A stretch of DNA of 64,000 nt, from positions 1 to 64,000 of the forward strand of contig JAUXRI010000287.1 of assembly GCA_030681895.1 (NCBI GenBank). The letters run 5' to 3'. Source of the stretch: Myxococcales bacterium. Its GTDB lineage: Bacteria; Myxococcota; Myxococcia; Myxococcales; Myxococcaceae. The position numbers and the translations under genes were made by a program. This document shows, in pieces, positions 16,888 to 25,714 of this stretch (its first letter is position 1; each line of letters opens with the position of its first letter). The notes under the pieces are model-generated. The model had not been told where the DNA came from. It saw only the letters and a program-made list of their open reading frames with translations, and searched no databases.

Positions 16888-17823
16888 ATGTCAGCCAAAG
16901 CCGTGTGTACTGCGTTGGTCCTCCTCTCGACGGCCGGGTGGGCCGGCGGTCCACGGCGGGTGACGATTCAGCGCGGCGTCAGCGGCACCGTTCGTGACTG
17001 TTACATCTGGCAGGAAGCGCCGGCTGCGAACGGCAACTCCGGCACCCTCTACAGCGGGCTCGTGGGCGTGACGGACAAGCGGACCTTCCTCTTCTTCGAC
17101 CTCTCGAGCATCGACCCGGCCAGCGTCGTGCAGGACGCACGCATCGTGCTCGAGAATACCGGCACCAGCGGGGTCGAGATTCGACTGCACGAGGTGAACG
17201 TGCCGTGGATGGAGACCGAGCCGACGTGGGCGACGTTCGGCGACGCGCAGCTCCCCGACGTGGTTGGCCGATTCACCCCGGTCGCTGGCCGGAACTTCAT
17301 CGACGTCACGTTCATCGTTCAGAAGTGGCTCTCAGGCCGGCAGAACAACGGCGTCGTGTTGATTCAAGACACGCTCACTGGCTCGTCGACGTTCAACTCG
17401 AGCGACGTCGCCACCGTCTCGATTCGGCCCGCGCTCGAGGTGATCATCGCGCCACCCCCGCCGGCTCCCGGAGCGCTCGTCACCTCGCAGGTGCCAGCCC
17501 TCGAGGCCGCCTGTTCCGTCGACTTCACCTACCCGCTCAAGGCCCACGCGCCTGACGCGCGAACGTTCACCACCACCGGCGCTCCCGAAGGCCTCACGCT
17601 CGACGAGGCGACGGGCGTCATCACGTGGACCCCGACGCCAGCCGCGCGCGGCGAGCACGCCTTCACCGTCACCGCGTCGGACTCGAGCCGAACCGAAGAC
17701 CTGCCGATCACGCTCTCGGTCGACTGCCGCGGCCCACTCAAGGTCGGCTTCGGGTGCGCAGCGGCACCGCCGGGAGCGCTGGCCGTGCTGGCGTTGCTGC
17801 TCTTCGCGCGAAGACGCCGGTGA
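16888..17823 (+). CDS. DNRLRE/Ig-domain surface protein with MYXO-CTERM-like tail
   Basis: 311 aa from the ATG at 16888, which begins a clean signal peptide; an upstream ATG at 16867 is possible. Residues about 20-185 match a DNRLRE-type beta-sandwich (RTFLFFDLSSI, then VNVPWMETEPTWATF and FIVQKWLSG). Residues about 190-285 are a putative Ig-like (cadherin-like) domain with GLTLDEATGVITWTPT. The C-terminus has a GC motif, one membrane helix and a terminal Arg cluster (GFGCAAAP then LLLFARRRR), as in MYXO-CTERM sorting signals. It is probably displayed on the cell surface. Confidence 0.82.
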   Translation: MSAKAVCTALVLLSTAGWAGGPRRVTIQRGVSGTVRDCYIWQEAPAANGNSGTLYSGLVGVTDKRTFLFFDLSSIDPASVVQDARIVLENTGTSGVEIRLHEVNVPWMETEPTWATFGDAQLPDVVGRFTPVAGRNFIDVTFIVQKWLSGRQNNGVVLIQDTLTGSSTFNSSDVATVSIRPALEVIIAPPPPAPGALVTSQVPALEAACSVDFTYPLKAHAPDARTFTTTGAPEGLTLDEATGVITWTPTPAARGEHAFTVTASDSSRTEDLPITLSVDCRGPLKVGFGCAAAPPGALAVLALLLFARRRR

Positions 17824-17848
17824 ACGGCCCGAGGCGGAGCTCAGCGCG

Positions 17849-18670
17849 TCACATGATCTCCACCGGCACGAAGCAGTCGATGGTCGTCTCGATGCGGAAG
17901 TTCGACTCGGTGGTGTGGCGCTCCGCGTGGAAGACGTCGAGCGGGTAGCTCTGGCCGCGCGTGAGGCCGAGCGCCTGCGCCTGCGCGTCGAAGTCGATGG
18001 TGCCTGACTCGGCGCCGTGCACTCCGCCCAGGTCGAGCCCGAGCCGTCCATTGACGAACACGAAGACGTCGTCGTCGCCGCGAAAGGTGAAGACCTCTCC
18101 GCCGCGGTACACGAAGCGCCCGTGAATCTCGGTGGTGAAGTGGAAGTTGTGCGGGTTGCCTTCGTTGCCGAAGCCGCGCCCATCGAGCGGGAAGAAGTTC
18201 GAGTTGTCGTAGACGAAGCGGCCGGGCTGCGCCTGCGTCAGCGGCAACGTCTCGCGGAACGTCTGGTTGATGTTCGGCACGTCGCGGTACCACTGGTCGA
18301 AGTTGGCAGCGCCAGAGGTGACGACGGGGTTGCCTGAAGGAGGGCCGTAGACGGGCTTCGAGCCCATGCTGAGCTGTCGCTGCACGATGCCCTTCTTCGA
18401 GCCGAGGAAGTCTTCGAAGTCGGGGTGCGCCTCGCGGAAGTCGCGCAGCGTCGCGACGATGGCTGGCACGCACACGCCTGCGTCGGAGCCGTCACCACCG
18501 CCCGTCCCCTGCCCTCCGGCCGAGCCGCCGGCGCTCCCACCTCCACCACTTCCACCCGTGCCACCGTCGCCCGTCACGCCGCCGTCGCGACCGGGCGTTC
18601 CGGGAAGGGGTCCGCCACAGTTGCAGCTGCTGATCACCAGGACGAGGGCCATTCCGCTGAGGCTTCGCAT
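17849..18670 (-). CDS. Fibro-slime domain lipoprotein
   Basis: 273 aa from the ATG at 18670, which gives a lipoprotein signal with lipobox VISSC. A Gly/Ser/Asp-rich linker (about 25-60) leads to the fibro-slime domain (about 85-272), with landmarks FDQWYRDVPNINQTF, NFHFTTEIHGRFVY, FTFRGDDDVFVFVNG and LDVFHAERHTTESNF. This domain is shared with Dictyostelium and bacterial extracellular matrix proteins and is related to PA14. It likely takes part in surface or matrix binding. A longer upstream frame in the same strand lacks a signal and is rejected as start. Confidence 0.87.
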   Translation of the reverse strand: MRSLSGMALVLVISSCNCGGPLPGTPGRDGGVTGDGGTGGSGGGGSAGGSAGGQGTGGGDGSDAGVCVPAIVATLRDFREAHPDFEDFLGSKKGIVQRQLSMGSKPVYGPPSGNPVVTSGAANFDQWYRDVPNINQTFRETLPLTQAQPGRFVYDNSNFFPLDGRGFGNEGNPHNFHFTTEIHGRFVYRGGEVFTFRGDDDVFVFVNGRLGLDLGGVHGAESGTIDFDAQAQALGLTRGQSYPLDVFHAERHTTESNFRIETTIDCFVPVEIM

Positions 18671-18693
18671 GCGCGACAGCCTACTGCCTTCAG

Positions 18694-18738
18694 CGAGTCC
18701 GAAAGGAGGCACATGGAATGTCGAAAGTTTCAGACTCG
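18694..18738. promoter_or_regulatory. Imperfect inverted repeat between divergent genes
   Basis: CGAGTCCGAAA (18694-18704) and TTTCAGACTCG (18728-18738) pair at ten of eleven positions across a 23-base spacer. It sits between the fibro-slime lipoprotein (start 18670) and the protease (start 18902), 24 bases before the former. It could be an operator or a structured leader. There is nothing else recognisable in this 231-base gap. Confidence 0.35.
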
Positions 18739-18901
18739 ATGTGAGGGCACACCGTGAACAAGCGACTTCGTGGCCGCTCGGCGGCGCGTGGCTCACCACG
18801 AAGCGCTGCACGTGCGGCACGCCATACGCCGCGCCCGTCCCTCGCGATCGCTGTGGCACTGATTGCCGCGGGCCGATGGTTCGCGCTATCGCGGCTCCCT
18901 G

Positions 18902-20806
18902 ATGCGCTTGGTTCTCTTCGCCGCCGTCATTTCGAGTGCCTGCGCTCCACCGAGCATCACGTTCTTCACCGCCGAGCCCGCCACGATTGCGCCCGGGAAC
19001 ACCAGCCAGCTCAGCTGGAACACCACGGGCACCACGACGTGCCGGCTCGAGCCGCTCGGGATGGACGTCGGCGTCGCCGGCGCGCTCGCGGTCACTCCGG
19101 TCGCCACCACCGACTACACGCTCACCTGCGACAAGGCCGTCGCGACAGTCCGCGTCAAGGTGGTGGCTGCGATTGCGAGCTTCACCGCGACTCCGACAAC
19201 CGTGAACGAAGGCGACCTCGTCACGCTGCGCTGGGAGTCACAGTCGACCGGCTGCCGCCTCACGCCGCCCGGAGAAGACGTCCCAGCCTCGGGCCAACGC
19301 GCCGTTCGTCCCTCGCAAGACCAGACGTACACCCTCACCTGCGGCGCCAGCTCGAAGACCGTCACCGTGTCGGTCGCCGCCGTCGTGACCGACCCGTTCT
19401 TCTCTGCCCAGTGGCACCTCGTGAACACCGGCCAGGCCGGTGGCACCCGAGGCCAGGACCTCTCGGTCGAGACGGTGTGGAGCGAGTTTCGGGGAGAAGG
19501 CGTGCGCGTCTCGGTGGTCGATGACGGCGTCGACCTGCAGCACGAAGACCTGCAAGCCAACGCCAGCGTCGCCGACAGCCACGACTACCTCGGCAACGCG
19601 ACGGTCGACCTCGCGGAGCATGGCACCGCAGTGGCCGGGCTCGTCGCCGCGCGTGACCTCAACGGCGTCGGAGGCCGGGGCGTCGCGCCGCGCGTCAGCC
19701 TCGTCTCGTACAACTTCCTGCAGGACTCGACGTCAGCCAACGAGCTCGACGCGATGGTGCGTGGGCTCGCGACCAACACCATCAGCAGCAACAGCTGGGG
19801 CGACGCCGACGACGGCACCGGCCAGCTCACGACCTCGGACGCGCTGTGGTTGATGGGCGTCGAGCAGGGCACGCGTGACGGGCGCGCCGGCAAGGGCCTC
19901 GTCTACGTCTTCCCCTCGGGCAACGGCGCCAACGACCGCTTCCCCGACGACTCGAACTTCGATGGGCAGGCGAACAGCCGCTATGTGCTGGCCATCGGCG
20001 GCGTGGGTGATGATGGCAAGCGGGCCGGGTACTCCGAGCCGGGCGCGAACGTGCTCGCGGTGGCTCCCTCGGGAGACCGCGCGACGCATTACCTCACCAC
20101 CACCGACATCACCGGAGCGCCTGGCTACAACTCGGGCCGAACGGCAGGAGAGCCCTCCAACGCGAACTACACACAGACGTTCGATGGCACCTCGGCGTCG
20201 ACCCCTGTCGCGGCCGGCGTGGTGGCGCTGGTGCTGCAAGCCAACCCTTCGCTGACCTGGCGTGACGTACGGCGCGTGCTGGCGCTCTCGGCGCGGCGCA
20301 CCGACACGCGGCACCCCGACTGGACGATGAACGGCGCTGGGCACGCGGTGAACCACGACTACGGCTTTGGCGTGCTCGACGCCGCGGCGGCCACCCGGGT
20401 GGCGAAGACGTACGACGCCGGTGTTCCCGAGGTGTCGTTCACGAGCCCGCTCATGCAGGTCGGCGCGATGATTCCCGACGTGAGCCCGACTGGCGTTTCG
20501 AGCCCCATCACCGTCACCGGCAGCGGCGTGCGGCAGGTCGACTTCGTCGAGGTGACCGTCACCATCACGCACACCAACACCGGCGACCTCGATGTTCGGC
20601 TCGTTCACACCGGCGGCGTCTCGTCGCGGCTGCACCCGAACCACTCGTGTTCACCCTGTAGCGCCATCGACGCCTTCACCTTCTCGAGCGTGCGGCACCT
20701 CGACGAGCCCGGTGACGGCACGTGGACGCTCGAGGTGCGGGACGCGGCGGCCCAGGACGTGGGACGCTTGGTGTCGTGGAAGCTCGCGCTGTACGGGAGG
20801 CCGTGA
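18902..20806 (+). CDS. Kexin-like subtilase lipoprotein with two Ig-like domains and a P-domain
   Basis: 634 aa. Lipobox at SSAC (residue 14), then two Ig-like domains (about 18-88 and 92-160). The S8 domain starts directly at DPFFSAQWHLVNTGQ: catalytic Asp in VVDDGVD (D207), His in EHGTAVAG (H240), oxyanion Asn in PSGNGAN (N341), Ser in DGTSASTP (S431). The C-terminal about 130 residues form a proprotein convertase P-domain. No propeptide is present; the usual prodomain position is taken by the Ig-like domains. The next gene starts one base after its stop and may supply that function. Confidence 0.92.
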   Translation: MRLVLFAAVISSACAPPSITFFTAEPATIAPGNTSQLSWNTTGTTTCRLEPLGMDVGVAGALAVTPVATTDYTLTCDKAVATVRVKVVAAIASFTATPTTVNEGDLVTLRWESQSTGCRLTPPGEDVPASGQRAVRPSQDQTYTLTCGASSKTVTVSVAAVVTDPFFSAQWHLVNTGQAGGTRGQDLSVETVWSEFRGEGVRVSVVDDGVDLQHEDLQANASVADSHDYLGNATVDLAEHGTAVAGLVAARDLNGVGGRGVAPRVSLVSYNFLQDSTSANELDAMVRGLATNTISSNSWGDADDGTGQLTTSDALWLMGVEQGTRDGRAGKGLVYVFPSGNGANDRFPDDSNFDGQANSRYVLAIGGVGDDGKRAGYSEPGANVLAVAPSGDRATHYLTTTDITGAPGYNSGRTAGEPSNANYTQTFDGTSASTPVAAGVVALVLQANPSLTWRDVRRVLALSARRTDTRHPDWTMNGAGHAVNHDYGFGVLDAAAATRVAKTYDAGVPEVSFTSPLMQVGAMIPDVSPTGVSSPITVTGSGVRQVDFVEVTVTITHTNTGDLDVRLVHTGGVSSRLHPNHSCSPCSAIDAFTFSSVRHLDEPGDGTWTLEVRDAAAQDVGRLVSWKLALYGRP

Positions 20807-20807
20807 G

Positions 20808-21344
20808 GTGATCAGCGCTTTGGTGGCCGTGGTGGTGTCGCAGGTCGTGACGCCCGTCGCGCCGACGACGCCCGTGGAGTTCGCCGGCACGTGGCCGACC
20901 GTCGTGCAGTGGAGAGACGGCGCCGTCGAGCGCTCCGTGCACCTCGACGAGTCGCTGGTGGCCGAGCGCGATGGAGACGAACACACCGGCGCGGCGCTGC
21001 GGTCGGCCGGCGCGATGGTGAGCTTCAAGAAGGGGCGCATGCGGCTGTGGCGCGTGGAGCGTGCGTCGGTGGTGCTCCAGTCGGAGCCGAAGCTGCTGCC
21101 CGTCTATCGCGACGAAGGCTCGACGAAGATGCGCGTGCCCATCGGCGGCGTGCTGGTGGTGCCGGCGAAGGGCGTGGCGCCGTCGAAGCTCAGCGCCGAC
21201 GTCAACGGCACCGTCGTGGCGAACGGCGTCGTGCGCGTGCCGTGTGCACCGACGAAGGTGTTCGAATTGGCGCGCTCGCTCTCGAGCGTCACGGGCGTGT
21301 CGTGGGTGCAGCCCGACTGGTGGCTCGGCGCGCAGCCGAAGTGA
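20808..21344 (+). CDS. Exported partner protein of the kexin-like protease, propeptide-like C-terminus
   Basis: 178 aa from a GTG one base after the protease stop (TGAGGTG), so translation is coupled. A hydrophobic N-terminal signal (about 1-15) leads to a beta-rich domain. The C-terminal 32 residues ([19 protein letters not shown], then PDWW) match the end of the prodomains of calcium-dependent and kexin-like subtilases, where a helix and a GVxxxxPDW strand lead straight into the catalytic domain. I infer an intramolecular-chaperone-like or inhibitor role in trans. This is the main alternative to calling it a plain hypothetical protein. Confidence 0.7.
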   Translation: MISALVAVVVSQVVTPVAPTTPVEFAGTWPTVVQWRDGAVERSVHLDESLVAERDGDEHTGAALRSAGAMVSFKKGRMRLWRVERASVVLQSEPKLLPVYRDEGSTKMRVPIGGVLVVPAKGVAPSKLSADVNGTVVANGVVRVPCAPTKVFELARSLSSVTGVSWVQPDWWLGAQPK

Positions 21345-21357
21345 GCTGAGCTCGCGG

Positions 21358-21567
21358 CTACGACTTGCCGTTCTTCTGCGCGGCCACGGCTCGAGCACGG
21401 TTGCCGATGAGTATCGCACCGACGACGCCGACCGCTGCGCCCACGCCAGCGCCGGGGTTGAGGCCCATGGTCTCGTTCAAGAGCCCCAGCGTCATGCCTG
21501 TGACGACCGCGGTGACGACCAGCGCGATGATGATGACGCCCCAGCTCGTCGGTTTCGGATCAGCCAT
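21358..21567 (-). CDS. Small two-helix membrane protein
   Basis: 69 aa with ATG start. Two hydrophobic segments (about 10-30 and 38-56) are joined by a short polar loop, the second rich in Gly and Ala ([17 protein letters not shown]). It ends in a basic tail. The GxxxG-type spacing suggests tight helix packing or oligomerisation. No family recognised. It lies between the protease partner and the divergent collagen-like gene. Confidence 0.55.
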   Translation of the reverse strand: MADPKPTSWGVIIIALVVTAVVTGMTLGLLNETMGLNPGAGVGAAVGVVGAILIGNRARAVAAQKNGKS

Positions 21568-21642
21568 CAGCCGAGTGTACCTGAACGCAACGGAGCCTGT
21601 GGTTCGCGTGCACTCGGAGGTCGACGTGGGTGTCTTGCAGTC

Positions 21643-23292
21643 GTGAGCTCACGTCCCCTCGTCGCCGCCGTCGTCGCCATCTTCTTCAGCGCATGTCCTT
21701 CCGTCAGCGGGCCTGGGGGAGAGACCGGGCCCATCGGGCCACAAGGTCCAGTCGGCCCTGCTGGTGCGCCGGGCGCGAAGGGTGACCCGGGCGCGGCCGG
21801 CGCGATGGGAACTCCGGGTGCCACGGGCCCGATGGGTACTCCAGGAACAGCAGGGGTCGCAGGGCCAGCAGGGCCTTCAGGAGCGCCAGGTGCGCAGGGC
21901 CCCGCAGGTCCGCAAGGCATTCAAGGCCCCGCCGGCGCGGTGCTGGTGCTCGACGGTGGCGTCGTCGTCGGCCCCGCTGGTTCATCGGTGGTGGTGACGC
22001 CGGTGACGGCAGGCGGAGCCCCATGCCAGTTCGGCGGCCTTCGCGTGACGCAGGTCTCTGACGGCGGCATCAGCCACGTGTGCAACGGCGCTCCGGGTGC
22101 CATGGGCGCGCAAGGCCCGGCTGGCGTCGCGGGCCCCGCTGGCCCCATCGGTGGTTCGGTGACGGCGTCAGTGCTGCCTCCGTTGAGCCCGGCGTGCATG
22201 ACGGGCGGCGTTCAGGTCGCGTTCCCCGATGGCGGCTCGGTCGCCATCTGCAACGGCGCAGCGGGGCCACAAGGCGTCGCAGGGCCGATGGGTGTCGCAG
22301 GTCCGCAAGGAGCGCTGGGGCCAGTTGGGCCGATGGGCGCGCAAGGCGTCGCGGGGCCGATGGGCGTCGCGGGTCCGCAGGGAAACCTGGGCCCGGTTGG
22401 CCCTGCCGGCGCGGTGGGTCCCGCTGGCGCCGCAGGTCCCACGGGCGCACCGGGGCCGCAGGGTCCTCCTGGCCTCTTGCTGCTGCCCGATGGCGGCGTG
22501 CCGGGCGGCTTGTTCGGCTCGGAGCTCGGCGTCTTCGTCGGCTTCACCTCGATGACGTCGACCGGCAACCTCGGCGGCCGCGTCGGCGCGCACGCGATGT
22601 GTCAGGCGCAGTTCGGCGCCAACGCGTGGTTCTGTCACGGCACGGAGTACGTGAACTCGGCAGCGCAGGGAGCTCCGGTGGGCAGCGCGTGGATTGATTG
22701 GAGCGCCTCGGAGAACGGCGCAGCAGTCACCACCGGCGGGCTCAGCGCAGGCCGCTCGGGCACGCCCAACGGCAGTTGCACCTCGTGGACGTCGAACAGC
22801 CCGGCGCCCGGCAACCTCACCGTCACCGTCTTCGGCGAGCTCCTCTCGAATGCTTCGGGGGTGGATTGTTCGCAGCAGCGCCCCGTTGCCTGTTGTGCCG
22901 GCGCGCGGCCGACGCGGGTTCGTGGGCCGACGACGGCGACGTACACCGGCAACCTCGGTGGGCGCGTTGGCGCGAACGTGAAGTGCCAGCTCGAGTTCGG
23001 ACCGGCGGCGCACTTCTGCCACGCGTCGGAGTACCTGCGCGCAGCCTCGTCGCTCCAGATGCCAGTCAGCGGAGCGTGGATTGACTGGTCTGCCTCACCC
23101 GTCGACGGCAGCGCCATCGTCGCCGGAGTGGTGAGAGCCAGCCGCTCGGCCACTCCCAACGGCTCGTGTACTTCGTGGACGTCGAATAGCCCGGCGCCCG
23201 GCAACCTCACGGTCACCAGCGCCGGAGAGATTCTCAGCAACCGCGCCGGCGTCGATTGCAGCCAGGCCCGGCCCATCGCCTGCTGCGAGTGA
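21643..23292 (+). CDS. Collagen-like lipoprotein with two C-terminal DUF1554-like domains
   Basis: 549 aa from a GTG that begins a lipoprotein signal (lipobox FSAC, Cys18). Residues about 22-290 hold three blocks of Gly-X-Y triplets, rich in GPAGP and GPMG, split by two short non-collagen modules (each with DGG and one or two Cys). Two homologous domains follow, about 295-419 and 431-549, each with [10 protein letters not shown], an FCH-x-x-EY element, [25 protein letters not shown] and a CC near its end. This pattern matches DUF1554, known from Leptospira and Myxococcota. A collagen-like triple helix implies a trimeric surface stalk presenting the tandem domains. The large frame upstream of 21643 is not coding. 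Confidence 0.85.
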   Translation: MSSRPLVAAVVAIFFSACPSVSGPGGETGPIGPQGPVGPAGAPGAKGDPGAAGAMGTPGATGPMGTPGTAGVAGPAGPSGAPGAQGPAGPQGIQGPAGAVLVLDGGVVVGPAGSSVVVTPVTAGGAPCQFGGLRVTQVSDGGISHVCNGAPGAMGAQGPAGVAGPAGPIGGSVTASVLPPLSPACMTGGVQVAFPDGGSVAICNGAAGPQGVAGPMGVAGPQGALGPVGPMGAQGVAGPMGVAGPQGNLGPVGPAGAVGPAGAAGPTGAPGPQGPPGLLLLPDGGVPGGLFGSELGVFVGFTSMTSTGNLGGRVGAHAMCQAQFGANAWFCHGTEYVNSAAQGAPVGSAWIDWSASENGAAVTTGGLSAGRSGTPNGSCTSWTSNSPAPGNLTVTVFGELLSNASGVDCSQQRPVACCAGARPTRVRGPTTATYTGNLGGRVGANVKCQLEFGPAAHFCHASEYLRAASSLQMPVSGAWIDWSASPVDGSAIVAGVVRASRSATPNGSCTSWTSNSPAPGNLTVTSAGEILSNRAGVDCSQARPIACCE

Positions 23293-23296
23293 CGCG

Positions 23297-23617
23297 CTAC
23301 GCAGTCGACGTCAGCTTCAGCCCGAGAATCGACACCACCAGCAACACCACGAAGACGGCGCGGAGCGGTGGCATCGGCTCTCCGAAGAGCACGACGCCGC
23401 CGATGGTGGCGCCGAGCACGCCGATGCTGACCCACACCGGGTACGCCGTTCCAATCGGCAGGGTGCGGGCCGCCTGCGCGAGCAAGCCGAGGCTCGCGAC
23501 GATGGCCACGCCGGTGATGACGGACGGCAGCGCGCGCGTGAAGCCGTGCGTGTATTTCAGGCCGAGCGACCAGACGACTTCGAGCACACCCGCGAGCACC
23601 AGGACGAACCAGGCCAT
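23297..23617 (-). CDS. sugE: SMR-family exporter, SugE/Gdx (guanidinium) type
   Basis: 106 aa with four membrane helices and the SMR landmarks: the essential Glu in the first helix (AGVLEVVWSLGLKYT), the TRALPS turn, and the LPIGTAYPVWVSIG signature. The W-S-x-G-L-K-Y-T-x-G context after that Glu is typical of the Gdx subtype that exports guanidinium, rather than QacE/EmrE drug pumps. The ATG at 23617 has GGAGG seven bases upstream. A longer frame to 23686 is read through the riboswitch and rejected. Regulation by guanidine is supported by the RNA motif next to it. Confidence 0.92.
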   Translation of the reverse strand: MAWFVLVLAGVLEVVWSLGLKYTHGFTRALPSVITGVAIVASLGLLAQAARTLPIGTAYPVWVSIGVLGATIGGVVLFGEPMPPLRAVFVVLLVVSILGLKLTSTA

Positions 23618-23630
23618 GTGGAAACCTCCA

Positions 23631-23672
23631 CGGCCCGTCGTTCCTGCCTGGTACGGGTCGGCCTCGTCAGGG
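23631..23672 (-). promoter_or_regulatory. Guanidine-III-like riboswitch (ykkC-III) in front of sugE
   Basis: Read 5' to 3' from 23672 to 23631. The element has the conserved core CUGACGAGG, then a CCCGUACC segment and CAGGAACGACGGG. P1 forms by CCUG with CAGG. A pseudoknotted P2 forms by CCCGU with ACGGG, extended by CG with CG past one mismatch. This matches the published class III guanidine aptamer nearly position by position, with one base fewer in the last loop. It ends one base before the GGAGG of sugE, so control of ribosome access is likely. Confidence 0.82.
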
Positions 23673-23719
23673 CTCAGCGTGAGCACGCACTCGATAGCAA
23701 CGAAGGAGCGCCACGCCCA

Positions 23720-24883
23720 TCAGTTCGGCCGCAGCCCCTCGAGCGCCTGCGCAACCGCCGCGCTCTCGTTGATGGTGCGCTGGCTCATCGCCGAGTCACG
23801 CCCGAGGTAGCCGAACGCACGCAACGCCTTCGGGTCATCCTTCACCGCGTCGATGCGCGACAGGTCGAACCCCGGCGCCGTGAACAAGTCAGCGTGCCCG
23901 GTCGAGTCGACGCGATGAAACGTCTCGGCGTTCCGGCGCGCGCGGCTGGCGACGTGGCAGCTCGCGCAGTCGATGGTCTTCGGTGACGAGCGCTCCGGGT
24001 GCTCGATGCGCAGGGCCGACGTCAGCGCCTTGTTGAGCGTGCGCGGGTCGAGCAGCCGCATCGACGTCTCAGAGAGCAGCGTGTCGAGCGTGTCGTTCGG
24101 CGCGCCGGGAATGAGCGCGCCGTTGCGGAACGACTCGGTGCCGAACTCCTGAACGGCCTGCACCTTGAGCGTCGGCAGGCGGGGAATCAGGTCGTCGACG
24201 AACGCTCCACCGACGACGTTGAACGCGCCGAAGCGCCACTGCCGGCCCTGCTCGTCGACGCTCATGAAGGCCACGCGCGAGAGCGTCGCGAAGCCACACG
24301 CCTCGAGAATCATCGCCTTCACACGCCCATGGTACGGCCCGTCGAGCCCCTGCCGCCGCATCACCGGGTGCACGTCGAGCGCGCCGTCGGTCATCGTGCC
24401 GGCTGATGCATCGAGCGCGAAGAGGTGCTGCACCACGCCTGCGAAAGCCGCGGCGTCGAGCGAATAGAAGAGGTGCACCGTCGCGTCGCGCGTGGTGAGG
24501 GCGCCGTCCTTCACGAAGACGGGCTGGGCGACGAGGCGCACCTGCTTCACGCACGTGGGCGCTGCGGGAGGTGCCGAGCCGGGGAAACACGGGTCGACGC
24601 GCGCCGAGATGACGCGCAGCTCGCGGTAGAGCCCGTCGCCGGTCTGCTTCTCCACCAGCAACGGCAGCCCGTCGTAGAGCCGCCTCGGCAACAGCGGCCC
24701 CATCATGCCGTCGTCGGCCATCGAGAGGAGCGAGGCCTCCTTCCCAGCGACCGGCAGCGGCATCAGGAATGAGACGTCATTCAGGTCGAGCCGCGGACCG
24801 GTGGGGGGCCCCTTGCCGGGGAGGACGGGCGCGGCTCCGCAAGCAAGCAGGACGGCAGACAGGGCGGCGACGACGAGACGCAT
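23720..24883 (-). CDS. Mono-heme c-type lipoprotein
   Basis: 387 aa. Lipoprotein signal with lipobox VLLAC; the ATG at 24883 is chosen over one 60 bases upstream because it starts the signal directly. One heme-c motif, CASCH, lies near residue 303, followed by conserved-looking HRVDSTGHADLF. The N-terminal 290 residues are beta-rich with a DPCFPGSAPP-type Cys pair and are not recognised. Likely a periplasmic electron-transfer or sensor protein specific to myxobacteria. The axial sixth ligand cannot be chosen from sequence. Confidence 0.75.
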   Translation of the reverse strand: MRLVVAALSAVLLACGAAPVLPGKGPPTGPRLDLNDVSFLMPLPVAGKEASLLSMADDGMMGPLLPRRLYDGLPLLVEKQTGDGLYRELRVISARVDPCFPGSAPPAAPTCVKQVRLVAQPVFVKDGALTTRDATVHLFYSLDAAAFAGVVQHLFALDASAGTMTDGALDVHPVMRRQGLDGPYHGRVKAMILEACGFATLSRVAFMSVDEQGRQWRFGAFNVVGGAFVDDLIPRLPTLKVQAVQEFGTESFRNGALIPGAPNDTLDTLLSETSMRLLDPRTLNKALTSALRIEHPERSSPKTIDCASCHVASRARRNAETFHRVDSTGHADLFTAPGFDLSRIDAVKDDPKALRAFGYLGRDSAMSQRTINESAAVAQALEGLRPN

Positions 24884-25066
24884 GACGGCCCGAAAGGCAA
24901 ACCCGGGACCAGCGAAGGACCCCAGCGGCTTCGAGGACTTCAACGGTCGCGCTGACCCGTTCCCCTCAGATTTTCAACGGCCTGATGCTGCAAGAACCAC
25001 CGTTTCACGCCAGAGCAGACGGTCGCCACCGGAGCGCCGGTGAGGCGCGAGGACAGCCTCTTCAGC

Positions 25067-25621
25067 TCACTTCCACGACAGGTTGAACACGACACCCTCG
25101 GTCGCTGACACCGAGCCGACCTCGACCTTCACCTCTGCCGCGCCGCCGAACTCGAGCCCGGCCTCGAGCAACCCGCGGAAGTAGTGCGGGAAGGCCACCT
25201 TGTTCACCCACAGCTCGTAGCGGTTCGGCCCCACGTCGGTCAGCCGCGTCTCGGAGTAGTTGTTGGTGGTGCGCAGGTTGCGCGACATGCGGTCGAGCGC
25301 GCGCTTCGGACCCAGCACCTTGACGAGCGCCATCAGCGCCTTGCCCATCACGGTCTGCCCGTACGACTCGAAGATGGCGCGGCCCATTCGGTAGGTCGCG
25401 ACGTCACGCGTGACGCCCGGCCACAACAGGTCCATCGCCATCACCAGCGCCTCGACCCAGAGCTCGTACGGGTACGCCGGGTTCGGCTTGAAGAGGTCGA
25501 TGCCGAGCGCGAGGAACTTCTGGCGCGCCTCCTCGTCGAGCGCCGGGCCCAGCACGCGCACCAGCGACTCGACCGAGTTGCCGAAGACGACGGGCGCGTC
25601 AGCCACGGGGCACCTCGACAC
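25067..25621 (-). CDS. DUF2378 (TIGR02265) family protein
   Basis: 184 aa, full length for the family. Landmarks are VFGNSVESLVRVLGP, NPAYPYELWVEAL, GRAIFESYGQTVMGKAL, and the strongly conserved RNLRTTNNYSETRLTDVG followed by RYELWVN. The family is essentially restricted to Myxococcota, where it is found in many copies. Its fold resembles small-ligand-binding domains and its role is not known. The GTG at 25621 is given; a GTG at 25606 with AGGTG upstream is equally possible. Confidence 0.88.
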   Translation of the reverse strand: MSRCPVADAPVVFGNSVESLVRVLGPALDEEARQKFLALGIDLFKPNPAYPYELWVEALVMAMDLLWPGVTRDVATYRMGRAIFESYGQTVMGKALMALVKVLGPKRALDRMSRNLRTTNNYSETRLTDVGPNRYELWVNKVAFPHYFRGLLEAGLEFGGAAEVKVEVGSVSATEGVVFNLSWK

Positions 25622-25714
25622 TGGCCTTGCCTGACGACGTCACGGTGGCACTCTTATCGAAGGTCTCCCGCAAGGAGTGTGACTTCGAGCGAGAGCCCAC
25701 CCTGGAAGGACTTC

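Noticed and set aside
23618-23686. N-terminal extension of the SMR exporter
   Set aside because: The 23 codons are translated riboswitch sequence. SD and the first membrane helix place the start at 23617.
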